Shown here in pieces: positions 9,590 through 18,549 of a stretch of 34,173 nucleotides of DNA. The position numbers were made by a program, and so were the translations under genes. The notes under the pieces were generated by a model, which was not told the origin of the DNA, ran no database searches, and saw nothing but the letters and a program-made list of their open reading frames with translations. Location: the NCBI GenBank assembly GCA_030706285.1, contig JAUZOU010000004.1:1-34173 (forward strand), in the 5' to 3' direction. Position 1 is the stretch's first letter. Every line of letters starts with the position of its first letter. Origin of the DNA: Bacteroidota bacterium (GTDB lineage Bacteria > Bacteroidota > Bacteroidia > Bacteroidales > UBA1402).

Positions 9590-11860
9590 TTAGTTCAACT
9601 GGAAGTTGGTCTTCAACACATCTCTTGAATTTCCACCGACAAACACAGTAAATGTCCCAGGCTCAACACGCCACTTCATGTTGGCATCATAATAGTTCAA
9701 GTTCTCTGGAGTCAATACAAATTGAACTGTTTTCGTTTCTCCGGATTCAAAAAACAACTTTTGAAAACCTTTTAGTTCCTTAACCGGTCGACAAACGGAA
9801 GCCGACAAATCTCTGATATACAATTGAACCACTTCCTCACCGGAACAATTTCCGGTATTTTTTACATCAACACTTATCTTGATGCTCCCTTTCATTGGCA
9901 AAACGGGTTGGTCGGTTCTTAAATTGGAATATTCAAAGGTGGTATAGCTCAATCCGTATCCAAAAGGATAAACAGCATCATTGGTCGCATCAGCATACCT
10001 TGACCGGAAAGGATCATCTGGCTTTTCAGCCTTAGGACGTCCCGTGCTCAACTCACTGTAATATAGCGGAACCTGCCCAATGTTATAGGGGAAAGAGACT
10101 GGCAGCTTCCCGGAAGGATTGCAATCGCCAAACAATACATCAGCAATGGCATTACCAGTCTGAATGCCCAGAAACCAAGTTTCAACAATGGCTGGAACAT
10201 GCTCAGCTTCCCATGGAATGGAAAGAGGTCGACCATTGGTCAATAGAACCACCACCGGTTTCCCCAGTTTCATCACCTCTTTCAAAAGAGCTTCCTGATT
10301 GCCCGGAATGTCAATTCTAATTCTGGATTGCGACTCTCCAGTCATTCCGGCCGATTCTCCCATAACCATGATAATCTGATCCGCTTGCCTGGCCACATTC
10401 AATGCTTCAGTAAAATCCTCAGGAGTTTTAGATTCAAGTTCACAACCGTGGCTGTATAAGATTTCCGTATTAGGAGATACCGCTGCTTTTATCCCTTGTA
10501 AAATAGGAACCACGTCTTTCTGATCGCCAAGACCGCCCCAGCACCCTAACATATCATGACTATCAGCTAAAGCGCCTATTACAGCGAGTTTTCCTATGTC
10601 TTTCTTCAGTGGCAACGTGTTGTTTTCATTCTTCAAAAGGACGATGGACTTTCTGGCCATATCCCGTGCTGCACGAATATGCTCCGGAGTCAATAGCTCT
10701 GTTTTCTCCCGGTTTGCATCACAATAACGGTAAGGATCTTCAAAAAGGCCCAATCTATATTTAATGGTCAGAATCCGGCGAACAGCTTCATTGATTACTT
10801 TTTCTGAAACAAGACCTGCTTCTACCTGTTTAAGCAATTCATTGCGGTAAGTATTGCTTTTCATCTCCATATCCAGTCCTGCATTTGCAGCCAATCGGGC
10901 TGCGTCCTTCTCATTCTCTGCATAGCCGTGTGCGACCAATTCTTTCACGGATTCAAAATCCGAGACAACAAACCCATCAAACCCCCACTCTTCTTTCAAT
11001 ATTTTTCTTAACAAGAATGAATTGGCCGAAGCCGGAATTCCGTTCACGGTATTGAATGAAGCCATCAACGTCCCAGCGCCAGCCTCTACGGCAGCTTTGA
11101 ATGGCAACAAATAGACTTCCCGCAACTGTCGCTCGGATAAATCGACTGCATTATAGTCCCGCCCGGCAATACCGGCACCATAGGCTGCAAAATGTTTTGC
11201 ACAAGCCACCACCGTATTGTTTTTGCTCAGATCATCCCCTTGATAGCCTCTCACACGGGCTTTTGCTATCAAAGCTCCCAAATAAGGATCTTCGCCCGCA
11301 CCTTCAGCAATTCTGCCCCATCTGGCATCGCGTGCTATATCCACCATGGGAGAAAAAACCCAGTGAATACCCATCGCAGAAGCTTCTACGGCAGCAATTC
11401 TGGCCGAACGTTCAATCGCACTGAGATCCCAACTGGCTGCCTCCGCCAAAGGAAGAGGAAAAACAGTCTTAAGTCCGTGAATTACATCAAACCCGAAAAT
11501 TAATGGAATATGCAGACGTGTCTCTTCCACTGCGATCTTCTGCAATTTATAGGAAACATCTACGCCTGCTACATTGAAAATAGATCCGACACGTCCCAGT
11601 CTTAAATCTTTTCCACCATCACTGCCTGGATCCAGGGGATTTTTGTCTGGCGACCAATCAAGAAGAGCCTGTGACATTTGACCGATTTTTTCTTCCAATG
11701 TCATTTTCTTAAGCAAGTCATCAAGAAACCGGTTCATCTTTTTTTCCTTTTCAAGCTGAACCTTTTCCGTAGTTGACAAAGAAACAGACTTTGCTTGTAC
11801 AGGAAGCATCATTAAGAGAAACAAGCATCCCAATACATTGATTTTTAAAATATTACGCAT
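9590..11860 (-). CDS. bglX: GH3 beta-glucosidase, BglX-type
   Basis: 756 aa. KMTLEEKIGQMSQ, FGFDVIHGLKTVFPLPLAEAASWD, MVDIARDARWGRIAEGAGEDPYLG, GFVVSDFESVKELV, MGESAGMTGESQSR, NPSGKLPVSFP, YPFGYGLSYTTFEYS. Confidence 0.95.
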   Translation of the reverse strand: MRNILKINVLGCLFLLMMLPVQAKSVSLSTTEKVQLEKEKKMNRFLDDLLKKMTLEEKIGQMSQALLDWSPDKNPLDPGSDGGKDLRLGRVGSIFNVAGVDVSYKLQKIAVEETRLHIPLIFGFDVIHGLKTVFPLPLAEAASWDLSAIERSARIAAVEASAMGIHWVFSPMVDIARDARWGRIAEGAGEDPYLGALIAKARVRGYQGDDLSKNNTVVACAKHFAAYGAGIAGRDYNAVDLSERQLREVYLLPFKAAVEAGAGTLMASFNTVNGIPASANSFLLRKILKEEWGFDGFVVSDFESVKELVAHGYAENEKDAARLAANAGLDMEMKSNTYRNELLKQVEAGLVSEKVINEAVRRILTIKYRLGLFEDPYRYCDANREKTELLTPEHIRAARDMARKSIVLLKNENNTLPLKKDIGKLAVIGALADSHDMLGCWGGLGDQKDVVPILQGIKAAVSPNTEILYSHGCELESKTPEDFTEALNVARQADQIIMVMGESAGMTGESQSRIRIDIPGNQEALLKEVMKLGKPVVVLLTNGRPLSIPWEAEHVPAIVETWFLGIQTGNAIADVLFGDCNPSGKLPVSFPYNIGQVPLYYSELSTGRPKAEKPDDPFRSRYADATNDAVYPFGYGLSYTTFEYSNLRTDQPVLPMKGSIKISVDVKNTGNCSGEEVVQLYIRDLSASVCRPVKELKGFQKLFFESGETKTVQFVLTPENLNYYDANMKWRVEPGTFTVFVGGNSRDVLKTNFQLN

Positions 11861-11990
11861 ATAGTCATTTCATTTCTAATTATTGAACTTAAACTGATCT
11901 ATCGGGGCAATTGGATTTATGGCTGATAATTTCAAATCATTCGTATTCAATAGCAAAAAACTTTCAAACAGGTATAAAATAATTTCATGG

Positions 11991-12031
11991 TATAAAAGAT
12001 AAGCTGGCAAGGCTGATAGTGTCTTGCCAAC
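11991..12031 (-). terminator. Probable intrinsic terminator downstream of the PA14-GH3 gene
   Basis: Inverted repeat GCTGGCAAG (12003-12011) / CTTGCCAAC (12023-12031): a 9-bp stem with one G-T wobble. The minus strand continues TTATCTTTTATA. Confidence 0.6.
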
Positions 12032-12052
12032 TTCGAATCGATCAACTATTAA

Positions 12053-14566
12053 TCACATAGTTATTTTGGAAGAAAGAACAATTTCCCTGGAATTCTTGCA
12101 GACCTGTATTTCATATTTTCCAGCATCAAAGCTCCAATCATTGACATTGACATTAAAATAAGAGAAATCCTCCTCATCCAGTGCAAAGTCAACGTTTACC
12201 GTCTCTCCCGCTTTCACAAATACCTTTTTAAAGGCTTTAAGCTCGTGCGTCGGACGATCGACAGATGGAGCAAGAGGCTTTACATAAATCTGTACCACTT
12301 CTGATCCGTCTCTCTTGCCTGTATTCTTCACTAAAACTGTTCCTTGTACCGTATGATCCTTGCCTTTTTTCAGTTTCATTTTTTTGTAAGTGAAATCCGT
12401 ATAGCTGAGACCATAGCCGAAAGCAAACTCCGGTTCGACCTGTTTTGTATCGTAATACCGGTAACCGACCATCAGCTTCTCTTCGTAATTGACGAAGTCG
12501 TTGGTTTGAGTAGCCAGTTTATGGCAAGGCACATCTTCCAGCTTTTTCGGCCAAGTAAACGGCAATCTACCTGACGGATTGACTTTTCCGAACAAGATAT
12601 CCGCAATGGCCGTTCCGCCTTCCATACCTGGATACCAGGCTTCAAGGATAGAAGGGACGTTGGGGCGCCATCCGCCTAATTCCAGCGGAGATCCATTGAT
12701 AAGCACCACCGACAACTTGCTGTTGACGCCGGCCAGATGGTTGATCAGGTCTTCCTGGGCCTTCGGGAATGTCAGGCTGACTCTGTCCCGGCCTTCCGTA
12801 TCAAGGCTGTAATCGATCCCTCCGACAAAAATGACTGCATCAGCCTCTTTGGCAGCACGGTCCAGTTCTGTCCATTTAGGCTTATTTTCTGAGTTTTCAG
12901 GCATTTCCCATTCGATCCGGAAAGCCGCGTCTCCGGATTGTTTGGAAAATGTGGTGCAAAGGTGGAACGGGACACCTTTCTTCAGATCGACCGTTGCCGT
13001 CACGGTGCCCATGCCTCTGTCTTTGTCGACAATGGCCATCGGAGCGCCTCCCCATTCATTATCAAAAACCAATGAATAACCACCCGAAATAAACCGGAAC
13101 GTATACTTGCCATCTACCGGAGGCATTATTTCGGCATCAAACCTGGCTTCCCTAAAATCTTCCAGCTTAATACTCGGTTCCGGTGATTTCATTTCCCACA
13201 TAAAATCAACATTCGGCACAGTCTTTGTTACCACCGGGTCGTCTTTTCCCTTGGCATAATATTGAGCCCTGAAGCCGGGTTTACCGTCTTCTGTCTTGAT
13301 GTATTGATCAGGAATCAGCTGAAAACCGCCTAAGTCATCGGAAGACATATACTGAACCTTTTCCGTTCCGATGGCCTTCCGGATACCCTGCAAGGCAGTG
13401 ACTTCATAGGGCGATTCCACCCACGAGCTGCCGCCCATGGCGACCAGACAAAACCGTTTATCGGCGTTCGGACCAGTGACCAGGACTTTTTTAATGGCAT
13501 CTGCGTGATACGGCAGATTCTGGTGATCATTTTTCAGCAGGACAATCCCGTCTCTGGCCATATCCAGTGCCACAGCCTGATGTTCCTTTGTATTAAGGGT
13601 AGCGCCTTTTTTCAAGTCAATGCCATCCAAGGCACCGACTCTTCCGTAAAACCGCAACACCCTTCTGACTTTATCATCGATGACCTGTTCGGGCACCTTA
13701 CCGGCTTTCACCGCTTCCAACAACGGTTTACCGAATCCGCAGATGTCACCGCCTGGCATCGAGACATCCAAACCGGCAAACGCCGCTTTTTCGACTGATC
13801 TCGTTTGAAGCCAGTCGGTAATGACAAAGCCGCTGAAGCCCCATTTTTCCTTGAGTATATCGTTCAGCATCTTTTTGCTGTCGCTGACAAATTCCTTGTT
13901 AACACCGTTGGCTGAGGTCATAACCGACCAGACATCCGCTTCTTTAACGGCCGCCTTATAGGCAGGAAGATAAATCTCATGCAGTGTCCGGTCGTCCACC
14001 ATGGACATGTAAAAATTGCGGTTATTTTCGCGATTGTTGCAGCAATAATGCTTCAAGCAAGCGGCCACGCCTTCACTCTGGATGCCCTTTATCTGAGCAA
14101 CGGTAATGACACTGTTCAGAAACGGATCTTCCGTGTAATACTCGAAGAAACGGCCGCCCAGCGGATCTCTAAGAATGTTACAAGCCGGTCCCAGCAACAT
14201 GCCGCGATTCAAGGCTCGTGTTTCCTCTCCCATGACCTTGCCGGCTTTCTGAACCAACTCGCTGTTCCAGCTAGCGCCAAACAACACGCCGGAAGGAAAG
14301 GCTGTCGTCCCGACCTGTCCGTTTGGCCCGCGCGGGCCATCGCAATAGCCTACAGGCGATATATTTAGACGAGGAATGCCTTTATAGGCGCCATCTCCAC
14401 CTGTACACAATCCGACTTTTTCTTCGATCGTCAGTTGTTTCAGGATGGTTTCAACTTTTTGTGCCAGTTGCTTGTCCTCTCTGGGCAATGCCTGGGCTTT
14501 TACCTGGCAACTGCAGATGGTCTGAACCAGAACTATGATTGTCAGCAATTTTCTAAACTTGTTCAT
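12053..14566 (-). CDS. GH3 beta-glucosidase with inserted PA14 domain
   Basis: 837 aa. LTIEEKVGLCTGGDGAYKGIPRLNISPVGYCDGPRG, GGRFFEYYTEDPFL, GFVITDWLQTRSV, PA14-like PGFRAQYYAKGKDD...GKYTFRFISGGYSLVFDNEW...FRIEWEMPE, NPSGRLPFTWP, FAFGYGLSYTDFTY. Confidence 0.93.
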   Translation of the reverse strand: MNKFRKLLTIIVLVQTICSCQVKAQALPREDKQLAQKVETILKQLTIEEKVGLCTGGDGAYKGIPRLNISPVGYCDGPRGPNGQVGTTAFPSGVLFGASWNSELVQKAGKVMGEETRALNRGMLLGPACNILRDPLGGRFFEYYTEDPFLNSVITVAQIKGIQSEGVAACLKHYCCNNRENNRNFYMSMVDDRTLHEIYLPAYKAAVKEADVWSVMTSANGVNKEFVSDSKKMLNDILKEKWGFSGFVITDWLQTRSVEKAAFAGLDVSMPGGDICGFGKPLLEAVKAGKVPEQVIDDKVRRVLRFYGRVGALDGIDLKKGATLNTKEHQAVALDMARDGIVLLKNDHQNLPYHADAIKKVLVTGPNADKRFCLVAMGGSSWVESPYEVTALQGIRKAIGTEKVQYMSSDDLGGFQLIPDQYIKTEDGKPGFRAQYYAKGKDDPVVTKTVPNVDFMWEMKSPEPSIKLEDFREARFDAEIMPPVDGKYTFRFISGGYSLVFDNEWGGAPMAIVDKDRGMGTVTATVDLKKGVPFHLCTTFSKQSGDAAFRIEWEMPENSENKPKWTELDRAAKEADAVIFVGGIDYSLDTEGRDRVSLTFPKAQEDLINHLAGVNSKLSVVLINGSPLELGGWRPNVPSILEAWYPGMEGGTAIADILFGKVNPSGRLPFTWPKKLEDVPCHKLATQTNDFVNYEEKLMVGYRYYDTKQVEPEFAFGYGLSYTDFTYKKMKLKKGKDHTVQGTVLVKNTGKRDGSEVVQIYVKPLAPSVDRPTHELKAFKKVFVKAGETVNVDFALDEEDFSYFNVNVNDWSFDAGKYEIQVCKNSREIVLSSKITM

Positions 14567-14581
14567 CTACCTATGTATCAT

Positions 14582-16348
14582 TTATTTGACAACTTCAATT
14601 TCTTTCGGGGCATCAACGGTTGTTTTAACTGTACCGTCCGGTTGCTTCACATGATGGACCTTAATGAGGCCATACGGCGTCGGGAATGTACCCTCTACCC
14701 ATTCGAGATTTCCCAGATGGGGGCTGATGCGTACTTTTTTACAACCAGGCTCCAAGGGCTCTACACCAAGAATATACCGGCTCATCCAGGCTGTCGGACC
14801 GGAAGCCCATCCATGACATAGACTGTGACGATAACCGGTATAACAATAAGCACCATACGTCGAATGGACATCGACTTTGTCTTTTGAGACCAGCTCATCG
14901 ATACGGCCGGCATTTTTCATCCAATCGATGTTGAAATCTTCCCAGAATGTTGTGGCACCCAGATCGAGCATGGAACCCCAATACTCTCTGATGTTATCGA
15001 TAGCACCCTGAAAATCGCCGGCCTTGGCTTTGGCTTCAAGCATATAATAACCATAAAACGTCGACATACCATGAACACCGTTCATGGACAATACCTTCTG
15101 ATCAGCTTCTCTAGCCGGGACTAGCCCTGACAGGCTCAGCAAAGCCGCCGCTTGCTTGGACTGTCCCAGATGAGGCACCTGTTTTTTTAGTCTTTTCAAT
15201 GAGGCCTCACACAACGAAGCTGTTTCTTTATCCTGCAGCGCCTGGCTGATTTCGTCACCTGCCTGAAAAGCCATGACCATCAACGATTGCAATCCGGCAT
15301 GAATGGCTTCCGGATTTTCACTGGAAGGCCAGTCCAGGAAACGGGTCCCATCAAGTGTCTCTTTCCCGTTCTTGTCAATATGTATGCTCAATAATTTCAA
15401 AAGTTGAGATAAATAGCTCTGTTGCTGCTTAAGATAAGCCAGGTCACCTCTGTACATATACCAGTCTCGTTGAATGATGATCCACCACATTGAATAAGAA
15501 CTGATCCCGTTGAACCATGCCGGCAGCGGGGTCAAACTGCGAGCCAGATCCAGGCTTTTCGGCACGACTTCATTGTAGCCGAAAGCTGAACAAATGGTCA
15601 TGATCTCAGGATGCAGGTCGCCGACCCAAACCAGTCTGTCTCGCTTAATTCCATCCCATAAATAGTCCTGCATATTCAAATGGACGGTATAGGCACCCGT
15701 CTGCCAAATGTTGTTCAGTTTTTCATCATTGCATTTGAACGTACCAAGATAGGGTATGTCACGGAAATAGGAAACAGCATTGATTTCTTTTATTTCAACA
15801 ATATTGGCCGGATCCACGAGATCGATGCGCATAAACCGGAAACCGGATTCGCCGACTTCTATGTGTCCGAGCCACGGCAAAGAAACGATTTGATCGCGAA
15901 TGGCATGGTCGTTTGTCGATCCCTGCTGGCCTATTTCGCTCATGGCTTCCGAAACAGATTCACCGAAACGGATCCTCACTTTTCCGGCAGGTTTGTTGTT
16001 GGTTGCCGTTGTGATGATTTCGATACCGCCTTCGATTTCACGGCCAAAATCCAGCACAATACCGCCTTTCCCTTTTTCATTGCTAATCAGCCGGAGATAG
16101 TTGCCTGTATTCAGGTCGGCCTGTCTGGTCCCTGTCTTGAGTATTGCTCCGGCATTTTGGACAAATTTTCCGTTCCCATCATCCGACGTCCAGATAATCC
16201 GGACAGGGGTAATAAAAGCCCGTGTTATGTCGGAGCGTTGAGTTGAATTTGTCTGTTCCGGAAGAGGCGACTGAGCATATAAGATGCCGGAAATGCCTGA
16301 AAATATGACGAATACTATTTTTCTAAACTGTTTGATCGATAAGTTCAT
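14582..16348 (-). CDS. Alpha-L-rhamnosidase-like (GH78-related six-hairpin glycosidase)
   Basis: ORF 14582-16417; the Met at 16348 (MNLSIKQFRKIVFVIFSGISGILYA, signal peptide) is the more likely start, because the upstream 23 codons begin at GTG and are not signal-like. GH78-like VLDFGREIEGGIEI, NIWQTGAYTVHLNMQDYLWDGIKRDRLVWVGDLHPE, LGATTFWEDFN, CYTGYRHSLCHGWASGPTAWMSRYILGVEP. Confidence 0.82.
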   Translation of the reverse strand: MNLSIKQFRKIVFVIFSGISGILYAQSPLPEQTNSTQRSDITRAFITPVRIIWTSDDGNGKFVQNAGAILKTGTRQADLNTGNYLRLISNEKGKGGIVLDFGREIEGGIEIITTATNNKPAGKVRIRFGESVSEAMSEIGQQGSTNDHAIRDQIVSLPWLGHIEVGESGFRFMRIDLVDPANIVEIKEINAVSYFRDIPYLGTFKCNDEKLNNIWQTGAYTVHLNMQDYLWDGIKRDRLVWVGDLHPEIMTICSAFGYNEVVPKSLDLARSLTPLPAWFNGISSYSMWWIIIQRDWYMYRGDLAYLKQQQSYLSQLLKLLSIHIDKNGKETLDGTRFLDWPSSENPEAIHAGLQSLMVMAFQAGDEISQALQDKETASLCEASLKRLKKQVPHLGQSKQAAALLSLSGLVPAREADQKVLSMNGVHGMSTFYGYYMLEAKAKAGDFQGAIDNIREYWGSMLDLGATTFWEDFNIDWMKNAGRIDELVSKDKVDVHSTYGAYCYTGYRHSLCHGWASGPTAWMSRYILGVEPLEPGCKKVRISPHLGNLEWVEGTFPTPYGLIKVHHVKQPDGTVKTTVDAPKEIEVVK

Positions 16349-16503
16349 AGACTGCTGTTTTTTTCGTTTAAGGCGACGCAGGGCATAACATGCTATCTTT
16401 CCCGTCAGCATGGGCACTTGTTAAAACCTGTTTGCCTTATCTATTTTTCAAACTTGTCACTTGCCTATTAACTATTTATATGGCAGGTGATTGTATAAAT
16501 AAA

Positions 16504-18516
16504 TCAAAATGAATGTTCAGGTTTTTTCCATATAAATCGATAATTAAACCTTCGATTTGGAGCAGCGTCACCACCGGTACAAAATGAAACAGGATCTTTC
16601 AGTTCTTCGGCATTGTCGCTCCATTTGAAATCAATGATAAATTCACTGCTCATTAAATCCAACACGTTCCTTGGAATGGCCGCCTCAATCTTGTTTCCCT
16701 TTTTCCGGTACTTAACCCGGCATCGTTCCACCCAGTTTCCTCCTGCAGGTGAAGAAACATAAGCCATCAGAACAGTCGTTTTCGCATCGACGACTTTCAG
16801 GTTCAGGACATAGTCATAGCCATACCATCCCGTCGCAGAGTTGTGATCGGTATCGATGAAAAGCAGCATCCAGTTTTTGCCGGTACACGGTGAAATGTCG
16901 TTGGCTGTTTCCATATAGAAATAGATATTTTTCTTATCGACAGCTACTTTCGATGTCAGAAAATCGTTCCGTCCTGACTGATCGGAATAATGCAGACCGG
17001 CATATCCGTCATAATCGCGGTGGGCAACATCGCCTTTCGTATCTCTGTATTCGGTTGTGAGGACGTCCCAGTCTGAAAACCGGCCATCTATGGTAACCGG
17101 ATGGTATCCCTGATTAACAGGAACCGGCCGTACCCCCTTATACCGTCTGATGTTCTGAGCCAACTGCATATAATAATTGTCCGTATACCCATCCTTCATC
17201 GGTTGAATCGTCCGGTTAAACTCCGAATTGTACTGGTCGACAAAGAAGTAGTTGCTTTTCCGTCCCATAAAAGTGACACTATCTGTCTCTTTGTCCGGGA
17301 AAAACATACCGGCTGTCCATTCATTCCAGTCATTCACATAGATAAACTGAGGATCGGCCTGAAGGGCTTCGTCCCATCTTTCCTGAAAATACAAGCCGTA
17401 TTGGGTGGAATTGCCGGACGTTGTGCCGGCCGGTTGGGGTAAGTCATATTGATTGAGCAATGGCTCCCCGCCTTTTCTGGTCCAGGATTTTCCGATCATC
17501 GTAATCGGATGCTGAGCGGCTGTCACGGCCGCTTCTTCCCGTACTCCGTTACAGGTTGAAACCAGGTCAACCACAGGTAAATTCCGGACCCGTTCGTCAC
17601 TAAGATCATAACCGAAACTCCAGTTGCCTTCAGTTCCGACAAAACGGGACCCTCCCCATTGATAGTAACCCCACCACATATTCCGCAGGGTGAAAAATTG
17701 CTTCACCTCTTTAGAATAGTCTTTATAATAGGGTTCAGTATAATCCGGATCTCCATAATGAGGATTCGTCCGGTTAGTTACGGCGTCGGCTTCAAAATGG
17801 CGGTTGGGATGCTTGATGGCATTGGAATTGGCGTCAAAAAACGGCGTCGCATTATATAGCAGCAATGGTTTCCCCTTCCAGTAAAACCAAAGATCCTTAT
17901 ATTGACTGGCCTTGTAAATACGGTCATAAATATCCTGGACCACCGTAATGACGTTCCCGTTAAATGCCCAGAAGCAAAACGCGGGAACTTTGTTGCCTTC
18001 CGTCTTCATTTGCTCCATGACGTCAAAAACCGATGTCCACTCATCCCAATATTCCACCGCATTGGTGGCATCCATAATCAGGACATCTACGCCTGCATCC
18101 GAGAGCATGGACAGGTCTTTTCTGATGACATAAGGATCCCGGCTGAGAAAATAACCATTTTCCGGTTCGCCCCAATGGTAATACCCGCCGCCGTTCTCCC
18201 AGTCTTTACTTTTTCCGTCAAATCTGGCATCCGGATTTTTCTTTAAGATGTCCGTTACATTCTTGTAGCCGGCCGTTTTCAGTTTTGCCAATTGATCTGA
18301 ATGCCAGGTGACATAAAAAATACCAACGATCCTTTGCTTGTCCGGTTTTAACGATCCGGCCTGTTCGATACCTGGCATGATCCGTCCCAAGGCATCCGTA
18401 GCTACCCATGTATCCGGATAGATATCTCTGAACCCGCTCGTTTCCGGTTTAGCAGTTGCCAGTACAGGCAATCCTAAAAAAAACAGCATATAGAGGGCCA
18501 ATCGTCGTTGATTCAT
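16504..18516 (-). CDS. Putative glycoside hydrolase, GH71/GH99-like, with CBM9-like domain, no T9SS tail (paralog 3)
   Basis: ORF 16504-18543; likely start Met at 18516 (MNQRRLALYMLFFLGLPVLATA). IVGIFYVTWHSDQ, LSDAGVDVLIMDATNA, YVNDWNEWTAGMFF; CBM9-like VTIDGRFSDWDVL...DQSGRNDFLTSKVAVDKKNIYFYMETA...GWYGYDYVL; ends at NRRFNYRFIWKKPEHSF. Confidence 0.8.
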   Translation of the reverse strand: MNQRRLALYMLFFLGLPVLATAKPETSGFRDIYPDTWVATDALGRIMPGIEQAGSLKPDKQRIVGIFYVTWHSDQLAKLKTAGYKNVTDILKKNPDARFDGKSKDWENGGGYYHWGEPENGYFLSRDPYVIRKDLSMLSDAGVDVLIMDATNAVEYWDEWTSVFDVMEQMKTEGNKVPAFCFWAFNGNVITVVQDIYDRIYKASQYKDLWFYWKGKPLLLYNATPFFDANSNAIKHPNRHFEADAVTNRTNPHYGDPDYTEPYYKDYSKEVKQFFTLRNMWWGYYQWGGSRFVGTEGNWSFGYDLSDERVRNLPVVDLVSTCNGVREEAAVTAAQHPITMIGKSWTRKGGEPLLNQYDLPQPAGTTSGNSTQYGLYFQERWDEALQADPQFIYVNDWNEWTAGMFFPDKETDSVTFMGRKSNYFFVDQYNSEFNRTIQPMKDGYTDNYYMQLAQNIRRYKGVRPVPVNQGYHPVTIDGRFSDWDVLTTEYRDTKGDVAHRDYDGYAGLHYSDQSGRNDFLTSKVAVDKKNIYFYMETANDISPCTGKNWMLLFIDTDHNSATGWYGYDYVLNLKVVDAKTTVLMAYVSSPAGGNWVERCRVKYRKKGNKIEAAIPRNVLDLMSSEFIIDFKWSDNAEELKDPVSFCTGGDAAPNRRFNYRFIWKKPEHSF

Positions 18517-18549
18517 CTTTTGTATTGTTGTATACCTATTCATGTCCGT

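Noticed and set aside
11861-12000. Promoter upstream of the BglX-type GH3 gene
   Set aside because: A promoter is expected after the terminator at about 12000, but no TAnnTTTG with suitable spacing could be found by eye.
15680-16246. 188-aa plus-strand ORF
   Set aside because: Lies antisense inside the GH78-like gene, has no recognizable domain or signal, and is best explained as a shadow ORF.
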